33,920 bases of DNA from positions 1 through 33,920 of the forward strand of contig JAJYCY010000017.1 in NCBI GenBank assembly GCA_021778035.1. The letters run 5' to 3'. The position numbers and the translations under genes are program-made. Position 1 is the first letter of the stretch; each line of letters starts with the position of its first letter. Below, piece after piece: positions 14,317 to 21,670 of this stretch. Below the pieces are notes generated by a model. It was not told the DNA's origin, searched no databases, and was given only the letters and a program-made list of their open reading frames with translations. The stretch is from Pseudomonadota bacterium (GTDB taxonomy: Bacteria; Pseudomonadota; Gammaproteobacteria; Acidiferrobacterales; UBA6901).

Positions 14317-14925
14317 TTACTTGATGAGCCCTTCCTCGCGCATCGCTTCTTTCACTGCCGGGCGGGCAGCCACGCGCGCGATGTAGTCCTTGATGCGCGG
14401 CCATTTGCCGAGGTCCATGTTCAGGTATCCGCTCCAGCTGAGTACCGTAAAGAGATAGGCATCGGCGATGGTGAAGCTGTCTCCGAGCAGGAAGTTGCGG
14501 TTGTTCAGGTGCGTGGACAGGTAGTCAAAGCGGCGGCCCAGAGCGTTCATCTGGTTTTGCTTCCATTCCGGAGTGATTTTGGGGTTGAACATCGGTCCGA
14601 ACTGCTTGTGGATTTCGGACGTGATGAAATTCAGCCATTCGATCAGCCGGTAATGGTCCATCGTTCCGGACCGCGGTGACAGACCCGACGCCGGTTTCTG
14701 GTCAGCAAGATACTGCAGGATCACGGCGACCTCGGTAAGCAGTTCACCGTTGTCGAGCGTTATTGCCGGCACGTAGCCCTTGGGATTGATGGTGTAGTAG
14801 TCCTCCCCGGTATCTGTGCGATGGGTTGCAAGGTCGACCTTCTGGAGTTCGCAGGAAATCCCGAGTTCACGCAGCGCAATGTGGGGCGCGAGCGAACAGG
14901 CACCGGGGGTAAAGTAGAGCTTCAT
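14317..14925 (-). CDS. Glutathione S-transferase, beta class
   Basis: 202 residues. The N-terminal thioredoxin-like domain has MKLYFTPGACSLAPHIALREL with Cys10, the beta-class active-site cysteine. GYVPAITLDNGELLTEVAVILQYLAD contains the cis-Pro (VP) and the glutathione gamma-glutamyl contact (TE). The C-terminal helical domain includes FLLGDSFTIADAYLFTVLSW, the N-capping box. The enzyme conjugates glutathione to electrophiles or acts as a thiol-disulfide oxidoreductase in the cytoplasm. AGGAGG lies upstream of ATG 14925. It is convergent with the flavin reductase and divergent from the ABM monooxygenase gene, so this stretch groups detoxification functions. Confidence 0.95.
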   Translation of the reverse strand: MKLYFTPGACSLAPHIALRELGISCELQKVDLATHRTDTGEDYYTINPKGYVPAITLDNGELLTEVAVILQYLADQKPASGLSPRSGTMDHYRLIEWLNFITSEIHKQFGPMFNPKITPEWKQNQMNALGRRFDYLSTHLNNRNFLLGDSFTIADAYLFTVLSWSGYLNMDLGKWPRIKDYIARVAARPAVKEAMREEGLIK

Positions 14926-15148
14926 ACGCAGGTTTCCTCCTGGGTTGGTGGAATCGGCTGATTCCGGTCGGCACCGTCCGCAGCGGGCTGCTGCGGTGGA
15001 TTCCGGGACCAGAGCATCATACCTTCAGGCCAGACTTTCCGGTAATCGTTCCCTGGCAAGGTGGCGCGGGCCGGTGGTACTCCTGCGGCCTGCCGGATAG
15101 TATCATCAGGCCGGCCCGCCTCCGGGCCAGACCCATGCCGAGGATCCC

Positions 15149-15454
15149 ATGCACGTCACCCTGGTCGAGGTACGAGTGAAACCGGAGCATGTCAGCGATT
15201 TTATCGTCGCAACACGCATCAACCACCTGGAGTCGGTCCGGGAACCTGGCAATCGTCGCTTCGACGTGCTGCAGTCGCCGCAGGAGGAAAACCGCTTTCT
15301 GCTGTATGAGGCATACGTGTCGGCCGAGGCAGCCCAGGCCCACCGGCAGTCGGTGCACTACCTGACGTGGCGCGATTCAGTGGCCGGGTGGATGGTGGAG
15401 CCGCGCAGAAGTGTCCTGTACCGCGGCCTGTTTCCGGAGCTGGCACAACCGTGA
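15149..15454 (+). CDS. Antibiotic biosynthesis monooxygenase (ABM) domain protein
   Basis: 101 residues forming one dimeric alpha-beta barrel of the ABM superfamily. Visible features are VTLVEVRVKPEHVSDFIVATRINHLESVREPGNRRFDVLQS and ENRFLLYEAYVSAEAAQAHRQSVHYLTWRD, with the family's FxxxxxxxxxxS, P-G-xxRFDVLQ and YE-Y-xxxAxxxHxxxxHY pattern. Members are quinol oxygenases or LsrG-like isomerases. GAGGA lies upstream of ATG 15149. Its TGA (15452-15454) shares a base with the ATG of the next gene, an iron-type alcohol dehydrogenase (TGATG), so the two are translationally coupled and probably act on the same pathway. Confidence 0.9.
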   Translation: MHVTLVEVRVKPEHVSDFIVATRINHLESVREPGNRRFDVLQSPQEENRFLLYEAYVSAEAAQAHRQSVHYLTWRDSVAGWMVEPRRSVLYRGLFPELAQP

Positions 15455-16641
15455 TGTTGCAGCCGTTTTCGGTCGGAGCACTGCCGCACATCCTCTTCGG
15501 CGAGGGACGGCTCTCGGAGCTGCCGGAAATTGCCGGCCGGTTTGGGCGCAGGCTGCTGATCGTGACCGGTGCGCGGTCGTTTCAGGAAACGCCGCAGTGG
15601 CCGCGGCTTATGACGGGCCTGCGTGCTGCCGGGTTCGGTTTCGTGCAGTTCACCGTGGACGGTGAACCTTCGCCACAGCTGGTCGATGTGGCAGTTGCTG
15701 CGCACCGCTCCGATGGTATCGATGTGGTCGTCGGTATCGGGGGTGGCAGCGTGCTGGATGCGGCCAAGGCCATCGCCGGTCTTCTGCGCCACGGCAATCC
15801 GGTGATGGATCATCTGGAAGGAGCCGGTCCCGAATTGCCGTATCAGGGGCCCTCCACGCCTTTCATCGCCGTACCGACAACCGCCGGCACCGGCAGCGAG
15901 GCGACGAAGAATGCGGTATTGGGTGTCCGCGGGCCCGGGGGTTTCAAGAAATCATTCCGTCATGACCTGCTCGTGCCGCGGGTGGCCATAGTAGACCCGG
16001 CGCTGCTGGCAGGCTGTCCGCCTTCCCTCATCGCAGCGAACGGAATGGACGCCCTGACCCAGCTGCTGGAATCCTACGTGTCGCTGCGCGCCAGCGCCTT
16101 CACGGATGCGCTGGCCGTGAGCGGGCTTGCCGCGGTCCGTGATGGACTGCTCCCGTGGTATGAGCAGGGGTCAGGAGTCGGCGATGCGCGTGCTGCAATG
16201 GCTTATGCCGCACTGCTCTCCGGCATCACGCTGGCCCAGGCTGGACTGGGTTCGGTGCACGGTCTGGCGTCGCCGGTCGGAGCCCTGTTCCCGGTGCCCC
16301 ATGGCGTTGTCTGCGGTACGCTGGTCGCGGCTGCAACCGCAATCAACATCTCGGTGCTGGAACGGCGTGCGCCCTCCCACGTGGCGCTGCAGAAATATGC
16401 CCATGCGGGCCGGCTTCTCAGCGGGCACGGGAACCTTCCGGATGCGGATGCGCGCCAGCGGCTGGTCGATCTGCTTGCCGACTGGACCCGGCGGATGGAT
16501 CTGCCGCGCCTGGCGCATTATGGAGTGACTGCCGGGGATTTCGGCGCCATCATCTCCGGTTGCCGCGGCAGCAGTATGAGAACCAATCCGGTAGTACTGG
16601 ATGATGCCGAGGTCAGGGAGATCCTGCAGGCACGAACCTGA
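15454..16641 (+). CDS. Iron-containing (group III) alcohol dehydrogenase
   Basis: 395 residues. The N-terminal nucleotide domain has GIGGGSVLDAAKAIAGLL (GGGSxxDxAK, NAD(P) binding) and VPTTAGTGSEATKNAVL. In the C-terminal metal domain, GMDALTQLLESYVS carries the first ligand Asp, but Gln stands where FucO-type enzymes have His. SVHGLASPVGALFPVPHG keeps both later His ligands. The Gln variant is, from memory, common in one subgroup of this family. It oxidises alcohols or reduces aldehydes with NAD(P); the substrate is unknown. The start ATG overlaps the stop of the ABM gene. The two genes could remove or recycle a carbonyl product. Confidence 0.93.
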   Translation: MLQPFSVGALPHILFGEGRLSELPEIAGRFGRRLLIVTGARSFQETPQWPRLMTGLRAAGFGFVQFTVDGEPSPQLVDVAVAAHRSDGIDVVVGIGGGSVLDAAKAIAGLLRHGNPVMDHLEGAGPELPYQGPSTPFIAVPTTAGTGSEATKNAVLGVRGPGGFKKSFRHDLLVPRVAIVDPALLAGCPPSLIAANGMDALTQLLESYVSLRASAFTDALAVSGLAAVRDGLLPWYEQGSGVGDARAAMAYAALLSGITLAQAGLGSVHGLASPVGALFPVPHGVVCGTLVAAATAINISVLERRAPSHVALQKYAHAGRLLSGHGNLPDADARQRLVDLLADWTRRMDLPRLAHYGVTAGDFGAIISGCRGSSMRTNPVVLDDAEVREILQART

Positions 16642-16698
16642 GCATGCCGCGACGCAGGAGCTGGCGCGGCACCGGCCGTCCGGGAGTGCTAGCGATTA

Positions 16699-16989
16699 TT
16701 ATTTATCGTCGCCCAGATGGCGGATAAAGGTGTAATACGCCGGGTGCTTCACCAGCGTGTCAAAAGTCTCGCCGACGCTGCGGGAAGGAAGCGAAAACGG
16801 CAATGCACCCACGAATATGACGGATCCCGCGACCAGGGTGACCAGACCTACAGGACGCAATACCAGCAGATCCAGCAGGATCGCGCCGCCATCCCCTTCC
16901 TGGGAGGCATAGGCCTGTGGCGCCGCCGCCAGCCCCATGAGCAGACCGGCCAGCACGGCAGTTACGACCAGTTTCTTCGGTTTTTCCAT
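16699..16989 (-). CDS. Small secreted or inner-membrane protein of unknown function
   Basis: 96 residues from ATG 16989, with GAGGAA just upstream; a longer frame exists but lacks such a site. MEKPKKLVVTAVLAGLLMGLAAAPQAYAS is a standard Sec signal with AYA-S cleavage. A second hydrophobic stretch, LRPVGLVTLVAGSVIFVGALPF, would span the membrane, followed by LPSRSVGETFDTLVKHPAYYTFIRHLGDDK. I recall similar small proteins with an LRPxGL...LPF...TLVxxPAxYTFxRPLG pattern across proteobacteria, without known function. It is convergent with the dehydrogenase gene and divergent from ampD. Confidence 0.8.
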   Translation of the reverse strand: MEKPKKLVVTAVLAGLLMGLAAAPQAYASQEGDGGAILLDLLVLRPVGLVTLVAGSVIFVGALPFSLPSRSVGETFDTLVKHPAYYTFIRHLGDDK

Positions 16990-17103
16990 CGCTATAGTTC
17001 CTCGTAATACCGGACCCGGTTCGGGATCCCCGGACAGGCTCTGCAGCACCATATCACCATTGCGGGTTCCCGTGAACCGCGTTCTGGCGAAGAACCCTAC
17101 CTA

Positions 17104-17109
17104 TATAAT
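17104..17109 (+). promoter_or_regulatory. Candidate -10 element for ampD
   Basis: A perfect TATAAT lies 126 bases before the ampD GTG in the divergent gap. The -35 region (TTCTGG at 17082-17087, 16-bp spacer) is poor. It is offered only because this gap must hold the ampDE promoter. Confidence 0.3.
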
Positions 17110-17234
17110 GTTAGTGTTGCACATGGACGTGAATCCGCAAGGTTCGGGCGCCAGCCGGTGCGGACCGTCCCGGTGGCCGCGGATCAGGTATAGTACCGGT
17201 CACCGCGTTTATTATGAGCAAAGGATGAAGCCTG

Positions 17235-17825
17235 GTGGATAGATGGCCCCCGATTCCGGCCGCTACACCCGTTTCGGTGGATCCGGCGACCGGCCTGCTG
17301 AAGGGGGCGCGCCATGTTTCGTCGCCCAACTTCGACGTCCGGCCACCGGGATGTCCGGTCGAAGTGCTGATTGTGCATTCGATCAGCCTGCCTCCGGGGG
17401 AATTTGGAGGCGAGGACATCGAGCGGCTGTTCTGCAATGCACTGGATGTTTCCAGCCACCCGTTCTACGAAGGGCTCAGGGGCCTCAGGGTGTCCGCGCA
17501 TCTGCTGATCCGCCGTGATGGCGAACTGGTCCAGTTTGTACCGTTTCATGCACGTGCCTGGCATGCAGGGGTCTCGGTGTGCGAAGGTCGGCCGAAGGTG
17601 AACGATTTTTCCATAGGCGTCGAACTTGAAGGAGCCGACAGTGTCCCTTTTGCCGATGCCCAGTATGCGGTGCTGCCGGCGGTGACGCAGGCCATCATGC
17701 GTGCCTACCCGCACATCACCTCCCAGCGCATCTATGGCCATTCTGACATCGCGCCTGGACGCAAGACCGATCCGGGCCCTTCGTTTGACTGGTCCCGTTT
17801 CAGACGGTCCTTGGACCATATATAA
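17235..17825 (+). CDS. ampD: 1,6-anhydro-N-acetylmuramyl-L-alanine amidase AmpD
   Basis: 196 residues from GTG 17235, with AAAGGA upstream. This is a zinc amidase_2 domain: VLIVHSISLPPGEFGG carries the first zinc His, VSAHLLIRRDGELVQFVPFHARAWHAG is the substrate-binding strand region, and YGHSDIAPGRKTDPGPSFDW supplies the second His, the catalytic Lys and the zinc Asp. AmpD removes the stem peptide from anhydromuropeptides in the cytoplasm during peptidoglycan recycling. In organisms with AmpR/AmpC it sets beta-lactamase induction; no ampC or ampR is in this window. The next gene encodes an AmpE-like protein, the classical ampDE pair. Confidence 0.95.
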   Translation: MDRWPPIPAATPVSVDPATGLLKGARHVSSPNFDVRPPGCPVEVLIVHSISLPPGEFGGEDIERLFCNALDVSSHPFYEGLRGLRVSAHLLIRRDGELVQFVPFHARAWHAGVSVCEGRPKVNDFSIGVELEGADSVPFADAQYAVLPAVTQAIMRAYPHITSQRIYGHSDIAPGRKTDPGPSFDWSRFRRSLDHI

Positions 17826-17895
17826 TGCAGTGCAAGGAAGGTTCGCGGACCGCAGCGGCGGCAGCGTTCCACGTGTTGATTTTCCGGACAAAGCC

Positions 17896-18825
17896 ATGAT
17901 CTACATCCTGTTCACCATCCTGCTTGCGATTCTTCTGGACCGCGTGTCCCCTGCCCGCAATGGGGCACGGCTTTGGTCCTGGTACGGGGACTGGGCCGAG
18001 TCGATCGAGCAGCGTTTCAATGGCGGCACGCGCAGCCAGGGCCTGAGCGCCGTGTTTATCGCCGTAGTGCCGATGATTGTCGCCGTGTTTCTGGCCGACC
18101 TGATTCTCGGCGAGATATTCTGGGGACTGAAGTTCATATTCGACGTCGTTGTTGTCTATCTGTGCGTCGATCTGTACCGGCTGGGCAGCGCGGCGCAGGC
18201 GGTTTCTGCGGCGCTCGACAGTGGCGATATCGTCGAAGCCGCGGCGCAGCTGCGCGAACTGACTGGAAAGGACGTGGCAGAACACACTGATGCTGCCGTG
18301 GCGCGCGCAACCGTGGAAGCGGTGCTGAAGCAGGCCAATTCGCTGGTGATCGCTCCGCTGTTCTGGTTTGTCGTGCTCGGACCGGTTGGCGCGGTGCTGC
18401 AGCGCATGGCGTCCGCCCTCGACCGGCAGTGGGGACACCGCAGCGCGCGCTTTGCCGAATTCGGCTGGGCAGCAGCGCGTCTCGATGACCTCCTGGGCTG
18501 GATTCCGGCGCGCATCACGGCGATCAGCTATGCCATCATGGGAAGTTTTGAGGATGCGCTGCACTGCTGGCGCCGCCAGGCAGGCATGTGGTCGGATATC
18601 AACAGCGGTCCGCTGCTCGCCTCCGGATTCGGAGCAATGCACCTGGAGTCATGCGAGGATCCGGAGGAGGATGCGTACGGAAACCGGGTCGTCACACGGG
18701 CGGCAGCAACCGATGCCGGCGATGTACGCCGGGTGGTTGCGCTGGTGTGGCGGGTGCTGCTTTTCTGGCTCGGTGTGGCGGTACTCATGCTGGGCGCCCA
18801 TATATTTGGATTCTTCGTGCGCTGA
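17896..18825 (+). CDS. ampE: AmpE-like inner-membrane protein (AmpE/CobD-CbiB superfamily)
   Basis: 309 residues from ATG 17896, 70 bases after ampD. Hydrophobic segments occur at the start (MIYILFTILLAILLDRVSP), around 45-90, around 155-180 (SLVIAPLFWFVVLGPVGAVLQRM), and at the end (LLFWLGVAVLMLGAHIFGF). DDLLGWIPARITAISYAIMGSFEDALHCWR matches the conserved AmpE/CobD segment (W-x-P-x-R-x-x-x-x-x-YA-x-x-G). AmpE is a membrane modulator in the ampD operon; its biochemical role is unclear. The related CbiB makes adenosylcobinamide phosphate. Since B12 genes follow 108 bases downstream, CbiB activity should be considered, but ampD pairing favours AmpE. Confidence 0.85.
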   Translation: MIYILFTILLAILLDRVSPARNGARLWSWYGDWAESIEQRFNGGTRSQGLSAVFIAVVPMIVAVFLADLILGEIFWGLKFIFDVVVVYLCVDLYRLGSAAQAVSAALDSGDIVEAAAQLRELTGKDVAEHTDAAVARATVEAVLKQANSLVIAPLFWFVVLGPVGAVLQRMASALDRQWGHRSARFAEFGWAAARLDDLLGWIPARITAISYAIMGSFEDALHCWRRQAGMWSDINSGPLLASGFGAMHLESCEDPEEDAYGNRVVTRAAATDAGDVRRVVALVWRVLLFWLGVAVLMLGAHIFGFFVR

Positions 18826-18932
18826 GTGCCGCCGTGCCCCAGCCGGCCTGATCCCGTATCTGGTCCGTGTTTCCTGGTGATGATGCTGTGCCGGTGCGGC
18901 AGCGGCTGGCCGGCGTGGCCCAGGGAGAAAAG

Positions 18933-19547
18933 ATGACGGACGGAGCCTTCCCTATCCTGATAGACCTGATGCGGCACGGCCAGCCGGTCGGCGGTCGCCG
19001 TTACCGAGGCCAGATCGACGATCCCTTGAGCAATGACGGGTGGATGCAGATGCGCGCCGCGGTCGCGGGCCTGCAGGGCTGGGATGCGATTGTCACCTCT
19101 CCATTGCTGCGGTGTGCCGAGTTTGCGCGTGAGCTGGGTGCCCGCCTGGGCCTGCCAGTCTCCGAGGACCGGCGGCTCATGGAAATCGGGTTCGGTGCCT
19201 GGGAAGGCCTGAGTCCCGGGGATCTGGATTGCGTCAGCCCGGGGGCGCTGCAGCGGTTCAGGCGCGACCCGGCGGGAAACCGTCCCCAGGGCGCCGAAGT
19301 GCTGACAGATTTCCAGCAACGGGTGCATGATGCCTGGAGGGATCTTGCGGCAGGACATGCTCACCGACACGTCCTGGTTGTCACGCATGCCGGCGTCATC
19401 CGCATGGTCATGAGCATCGTGCTCGGGCTGCCGTGCGAGCGCATGTTCCATATCAGCGTAAGCAATGCCAGCATGACACGCGTCCGGATCGAGCGTGACA
19501 GCGACGGCGATTTTCCGGTTTTGGTGTTCCACGGCGGAAGGCCGTGA
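18933..19547 (+). CDS. cobC: Histidine phosphatase, probable alpha-ribazole phosphatase CobC
   Basis: 204 residues from ATG 18933, preceded by GGGAGAAAAG. The catalytic LMRHGQP is at about 12-18 (phospho-His in RHG), with RGQIDDPLSNDG, SPLLRCAEFA, EIGFGAWEGL and the second catalytic His in VTHAGVIRMV. The short GxxDxPLS and F-G-x-WEG pattern is typical of CobC-like enzymes, which dephosphorylate alpha-ribazole 5'-phosphate (or adenosylcobalamin phosphate) late in B12 assembly. The general phosphoglycerate-mutase family fold is certain; the specific role rests on overlap with btuF (TGATG) and the surrounding B12 genes. Confidence 0.88.
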   Translation: MTDGAFPILIDLMRHGQPVGGRRYRGQIDDPLSNDGWMQMRAAVAGLQGWDAIVTSPLLRCAEFARELGARLGLPVSEDRRLMEIGFGAWEGLSPGDLDCVSPGALQRFRRDPAGNRPQGAEVLTDFQQRVHDAWRDLAAGHAHRHVLVVTHAGVIRMVMSIVLGLPCERMFHISVSNASMTRVRIERDSDGDFPVLVFHGGRP

Positions 19548-20431
19548 TGGGGCGGGTGGTCTGGCTGGGGCTGCTGTTCATGCTGTATGCGGCCTGCACG
19601 CAGGCACGTATCCGCGTCACTGATGACCGCGGCACGACAGTCGTGCTGTCCGGACCGGCGCAGCGGATCATCAGTCTCGCACCCAGCGTTACGGAACTGC
19701 TGTTCGCTGCCGGTGCCGGAAGCCATCTGGTAGGAGTATCCGCCTTCAGCGATCATCCGCCAGCGGCACGGTCGCTGCCCGTCATCGGCGACAGCTATCA
19801 CCTCGATCTCGAGCGCCTGCTTGCCCTGCACCCCGATCTTGTCGTCGGATGGGCGAGCGGAAACCGCCCCCGGGAGGTCGCCCGGCTGCGCGGCCTTGGG
19901 CTTCCCGTATTCCTGACCAACCCTACGCATCTTGGAGAAATCCCGGATCTGATCGAAAGGCTCGGGCGGCTGGCTGGTACCGGACGCCGTGCGCGGCGCG
20001 CTGCAACATCTTTCCGGACTTCCCTGCGCGCGCTGCGGGTGCGCTATGGCGGCAGGCGGCGCATGGCGGTGTTTGTCCAGATCTGGTCCCGACCCCTGAT
20101 GACGCTGACGCACAGGCAGATCGTGAACGATGTGCTACGCCTGTGCGGAGGAAGCAATGTGTTCGCCGGACTGTCCGGGGTCGCCGTCCAGGTCGGACGG
20201 GAGGACGTCGTGCGCGCCAACCCGGATGTCATTCTGATCGCCGAGCCGAAGGCCATCGCCATCAATGACCTTGCGCGCTGGCGACGCATGCGGTCGCTGC
20301 GGGCGGTGCGTTCCGGCCACCTCTATATCGTCAGACCCGGAGAAGTCACCTCACCGGGACCGCGCATCCTGGCTGGAGCGCGCACCGTCTGCGCCGATCT
20401 GGATTCAGCCAGGGCCGGGCGCGGCCACTGA
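19547..20431 (+). CDS. btuF: Periplasmic cobalamin-binding protein BtuF
   Basis: 294 residues from ATG 19547; a GTG one codon earlier is also possible. The N-terminus, GRVVWLGLLFMLYAACTQA, is a signal peptide; the Cys after YAA is near a lipobox but with Tyr at -3, so lipoprotein status is doubtful. The mature part is a class III solute-binding fold: RIISLAPSVTELLFAAGAGSHLVGVS, then HPDLVVGW and VFLTNPTHLGEIPDLIERLGRLAG, with the long backbone helix, and a second lobe with LRLCGGSNVFAGLSG and ANPDVILIAEP. It should deliver B12 to BtuCD. Its stop lies 15 bases from that of the convergent adenosyltransferase gene. Confidence 0.92.
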   Translation: MGRVVWLGLLFMLYAACTQARIRVTDDRGTTVVLSGPAQRIISLAPSVTELLFAAGAGSHLVGVSAFSDHPPAARSLPVIGDSYHLDLERLLALHPDLVVGWASGNRPREVARLRGLGLPVFLTNPTHLGEIPDLIERLGRLAGTGRRARRAATSFRTSLRALRVRYGGRRRMAVFVQIWSRPLMTLTHRQIVNDVLRLCGGSNVFAGLSGVAVQVGREDVVRANPDVILIAEPKAIAINDLARWRRMRSLRAVRSGHLYIVRPGEVTSPGPRILAGARTVCADLDSARAGRGH

Positions 20432-20446
20432 GGGTATCCGCGCGCC

Positions 20447-21016
20447 TCAGGTTCCGTGGTCGCTGTCGGTATGCGTCCGCGGCTGCCACAACACATCGCC
20501 GGATCCACCCGCGCGGTTGAGAATACGAGCGAGCACGAACAAAAGGTCGGACAGCCGGTTCACGTAATGCAGGACAGTCGGTGAGACCGTCTCCTGACGC
20601 ATCAGCGCCAAAATCCTGCGTTCAGTCCGCCGGCAGATGCTGCGCGCCAGATGACAGACCGCCGCCGGGCGGGTACCACCGGGCAGAATGAACTCCTTCA
20701 GCGGCGCAAGCCCGTGGTTCCACTCGTCCATCCTGGATTCGAGCCAGAGAACCTGATTTTCCTGAACGATGCTGTGTCCCGGTACCGATACTTCGGCTCC
20801 CAGGTCGAACAGTGTGTGCTGCACGCGGATCAGCGTCTGTGCCGCATCCGGGTCAAGTGCTTCGGCGAGCAGCAGCCCGAGCGCACTGTTCAGTTCATCC
20901 ACCGCTCCCAGCGCCTCGATCCGCGTGCTGTCCTTGGCGATGCGCGTACCATCGCCCAGCCCGGTCGTTCCGTCGTCACCGGTTCGCGTGTAGATCCTCG
21001 TGAGACGATGTCCCAT
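20447..21016 (-). CDS. Cob(I)yrinic acid a,c-diamide adenosyltransferase, PduO type
   Basis: 189 residues. It opens with IYTRTGDDGTTGLGDGTRIAKDSTRIEALGAVDELNSALGLLLA, the ATP-binding signature of PduO/MMAB enzymes (TRxGDxGxTxLxxGxR...GxVDELNS). FILPGGTRPAAVCHLARSICRRTERR contains the Arg residues that bind ATP and close the active site, and YVNRLSDLLFVLARILNR ends the helical bundle. It transfers the adenosyl group of ATP to cob(I)alamin, making the active coenzyme. It is the last gene of the riboswitch-led btuB-tonB operon, 13 bases after tonB. CobA and EutT are unrelated folds. Confidence 0.95.
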   Translation of the reverse strand: MGHRLTRIYTRTGDDGTTGLGDGTRIAKDSTRIEALGAVDELNSALGLLLAEALDPDAAQTLIRVQHTLFDLGAEVSVPGHSIVQENQVLWLESRMDEWNHGLAPLKEFILPGGTRPAAVCHLARSICRRTERRILALMRQETVSPTVLHYVNRLSDLLFVLARILNRAGGSGDVLWQPRTHTDSDHGT

Positions 21017-21029
21017 GGCCGCGTAGCTC

Positions 21030-21665
21030 TCAGCTGTCCGTCAGCCTATACACGATCGGGACCAGAACGTCAAAGGGTGTCCCGCCCAGGGCAAACGTGT
21101 CTGGCGGCAGCCGCGAGACCTGCTCCATGCTCCGCAGCGCAGCCTGGTCGAGGACCGTGTATCCGGAACTGTCAGCGATGCGCATGCGGCTGAGGCGTCC
21201 GTGCGGGCCGATACGCAGCCGTATGGTGACCCGGCCCTGCCAGCCCTCTTCGCGCGCGAGCAGCGGATAGCGGAAATAGGGAACCAGCGCATCGAGTATC
21301 AGGCGCACCATGCGCTGCCCTGGCAGCCCCGACTGCGCATTGGGGTGCATCTGCACGTCCGGCGGACCGGGATGTGGCACCGCACGGGAGACGGGCGCGT
21401 TTCCCGTATCGCCGGATGCGGCAACGGGGGCAGTTTCCGGACGGATGGATTCACGGGTATCGGTGGCGACATGTGCTGCGCCGGATCGCACGGCGGACCA
21501 CGGCGACCGCGCAGCAACGGAGCGGGCAGTCACCCCGGTGGATGCCAGCACCACGTCGAGGTTGCGGTCAGCGTGCTGCGAAAATGACGGAGCATGCAGC
21601 AGTCCGATAATCAGCACATGCGCCGCCAGCGAAAGCAGCAGAAACCCCGACAGTCGAGTTGACAT
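21030..21665 (-). CDS. tonB: TonB-family energy transducer
   Basis: 211 residues: a short cytoplasmic N-terminus, one membrane anchor (SGFLLLSLAAHVLIIGLLHAP, with the SxxxH seen in TonB anchors), a periplasmic linker of about 90 residues, and a TonB C-terminal domain. The domain reads PYFRYPLLAREEGWQGRVTIRLRIGPHGRLSRMRIADSSGYTVLDQAALRSMEQVSRLPP, the standard Y-P-xx-A-xxx-xxG-x-V-x-x-x-x-xx-x-G-x...VxxSSGxxxLDxAAL pattern. The linker is not strongly Pro/Lys-rich, so its periplasmic reach may be short. The gene begins five bases after the btuB stop, so this TonB is probably dedicated to B12 uptake; ExbB and ExbD must be supplied from elsewhere. Confidence 0.93.
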   Translation of the reverse strand: MSTRLSGFLLLSLAAHVLIIGLLHAPSFSQHADRNLDVVLASTGVTARSVAARSPWSAVRSGAAHVATDTRESIRPETAPVAASGDTGNAPVSRAVPHPGPPDVQMHPNAQSGLPGQRMVRLILDALVPYFRYPLLAREEGWQGRVTIRLRIGPHGRLSRMRIADSSGYTVLDQAALRSMEQVSRLPPDTFALGGTPFDVLVPIVYRLTDS

Positions 21666-21670
21666 CGCAG

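Noticed and set aside
17701-17895. Upstream extension of the AmpE-like gene
   Set aside because: The added residues overlap ampD in another frame; the hydrophobic N-terminus of AmpE begins naturally at ATG 17896.
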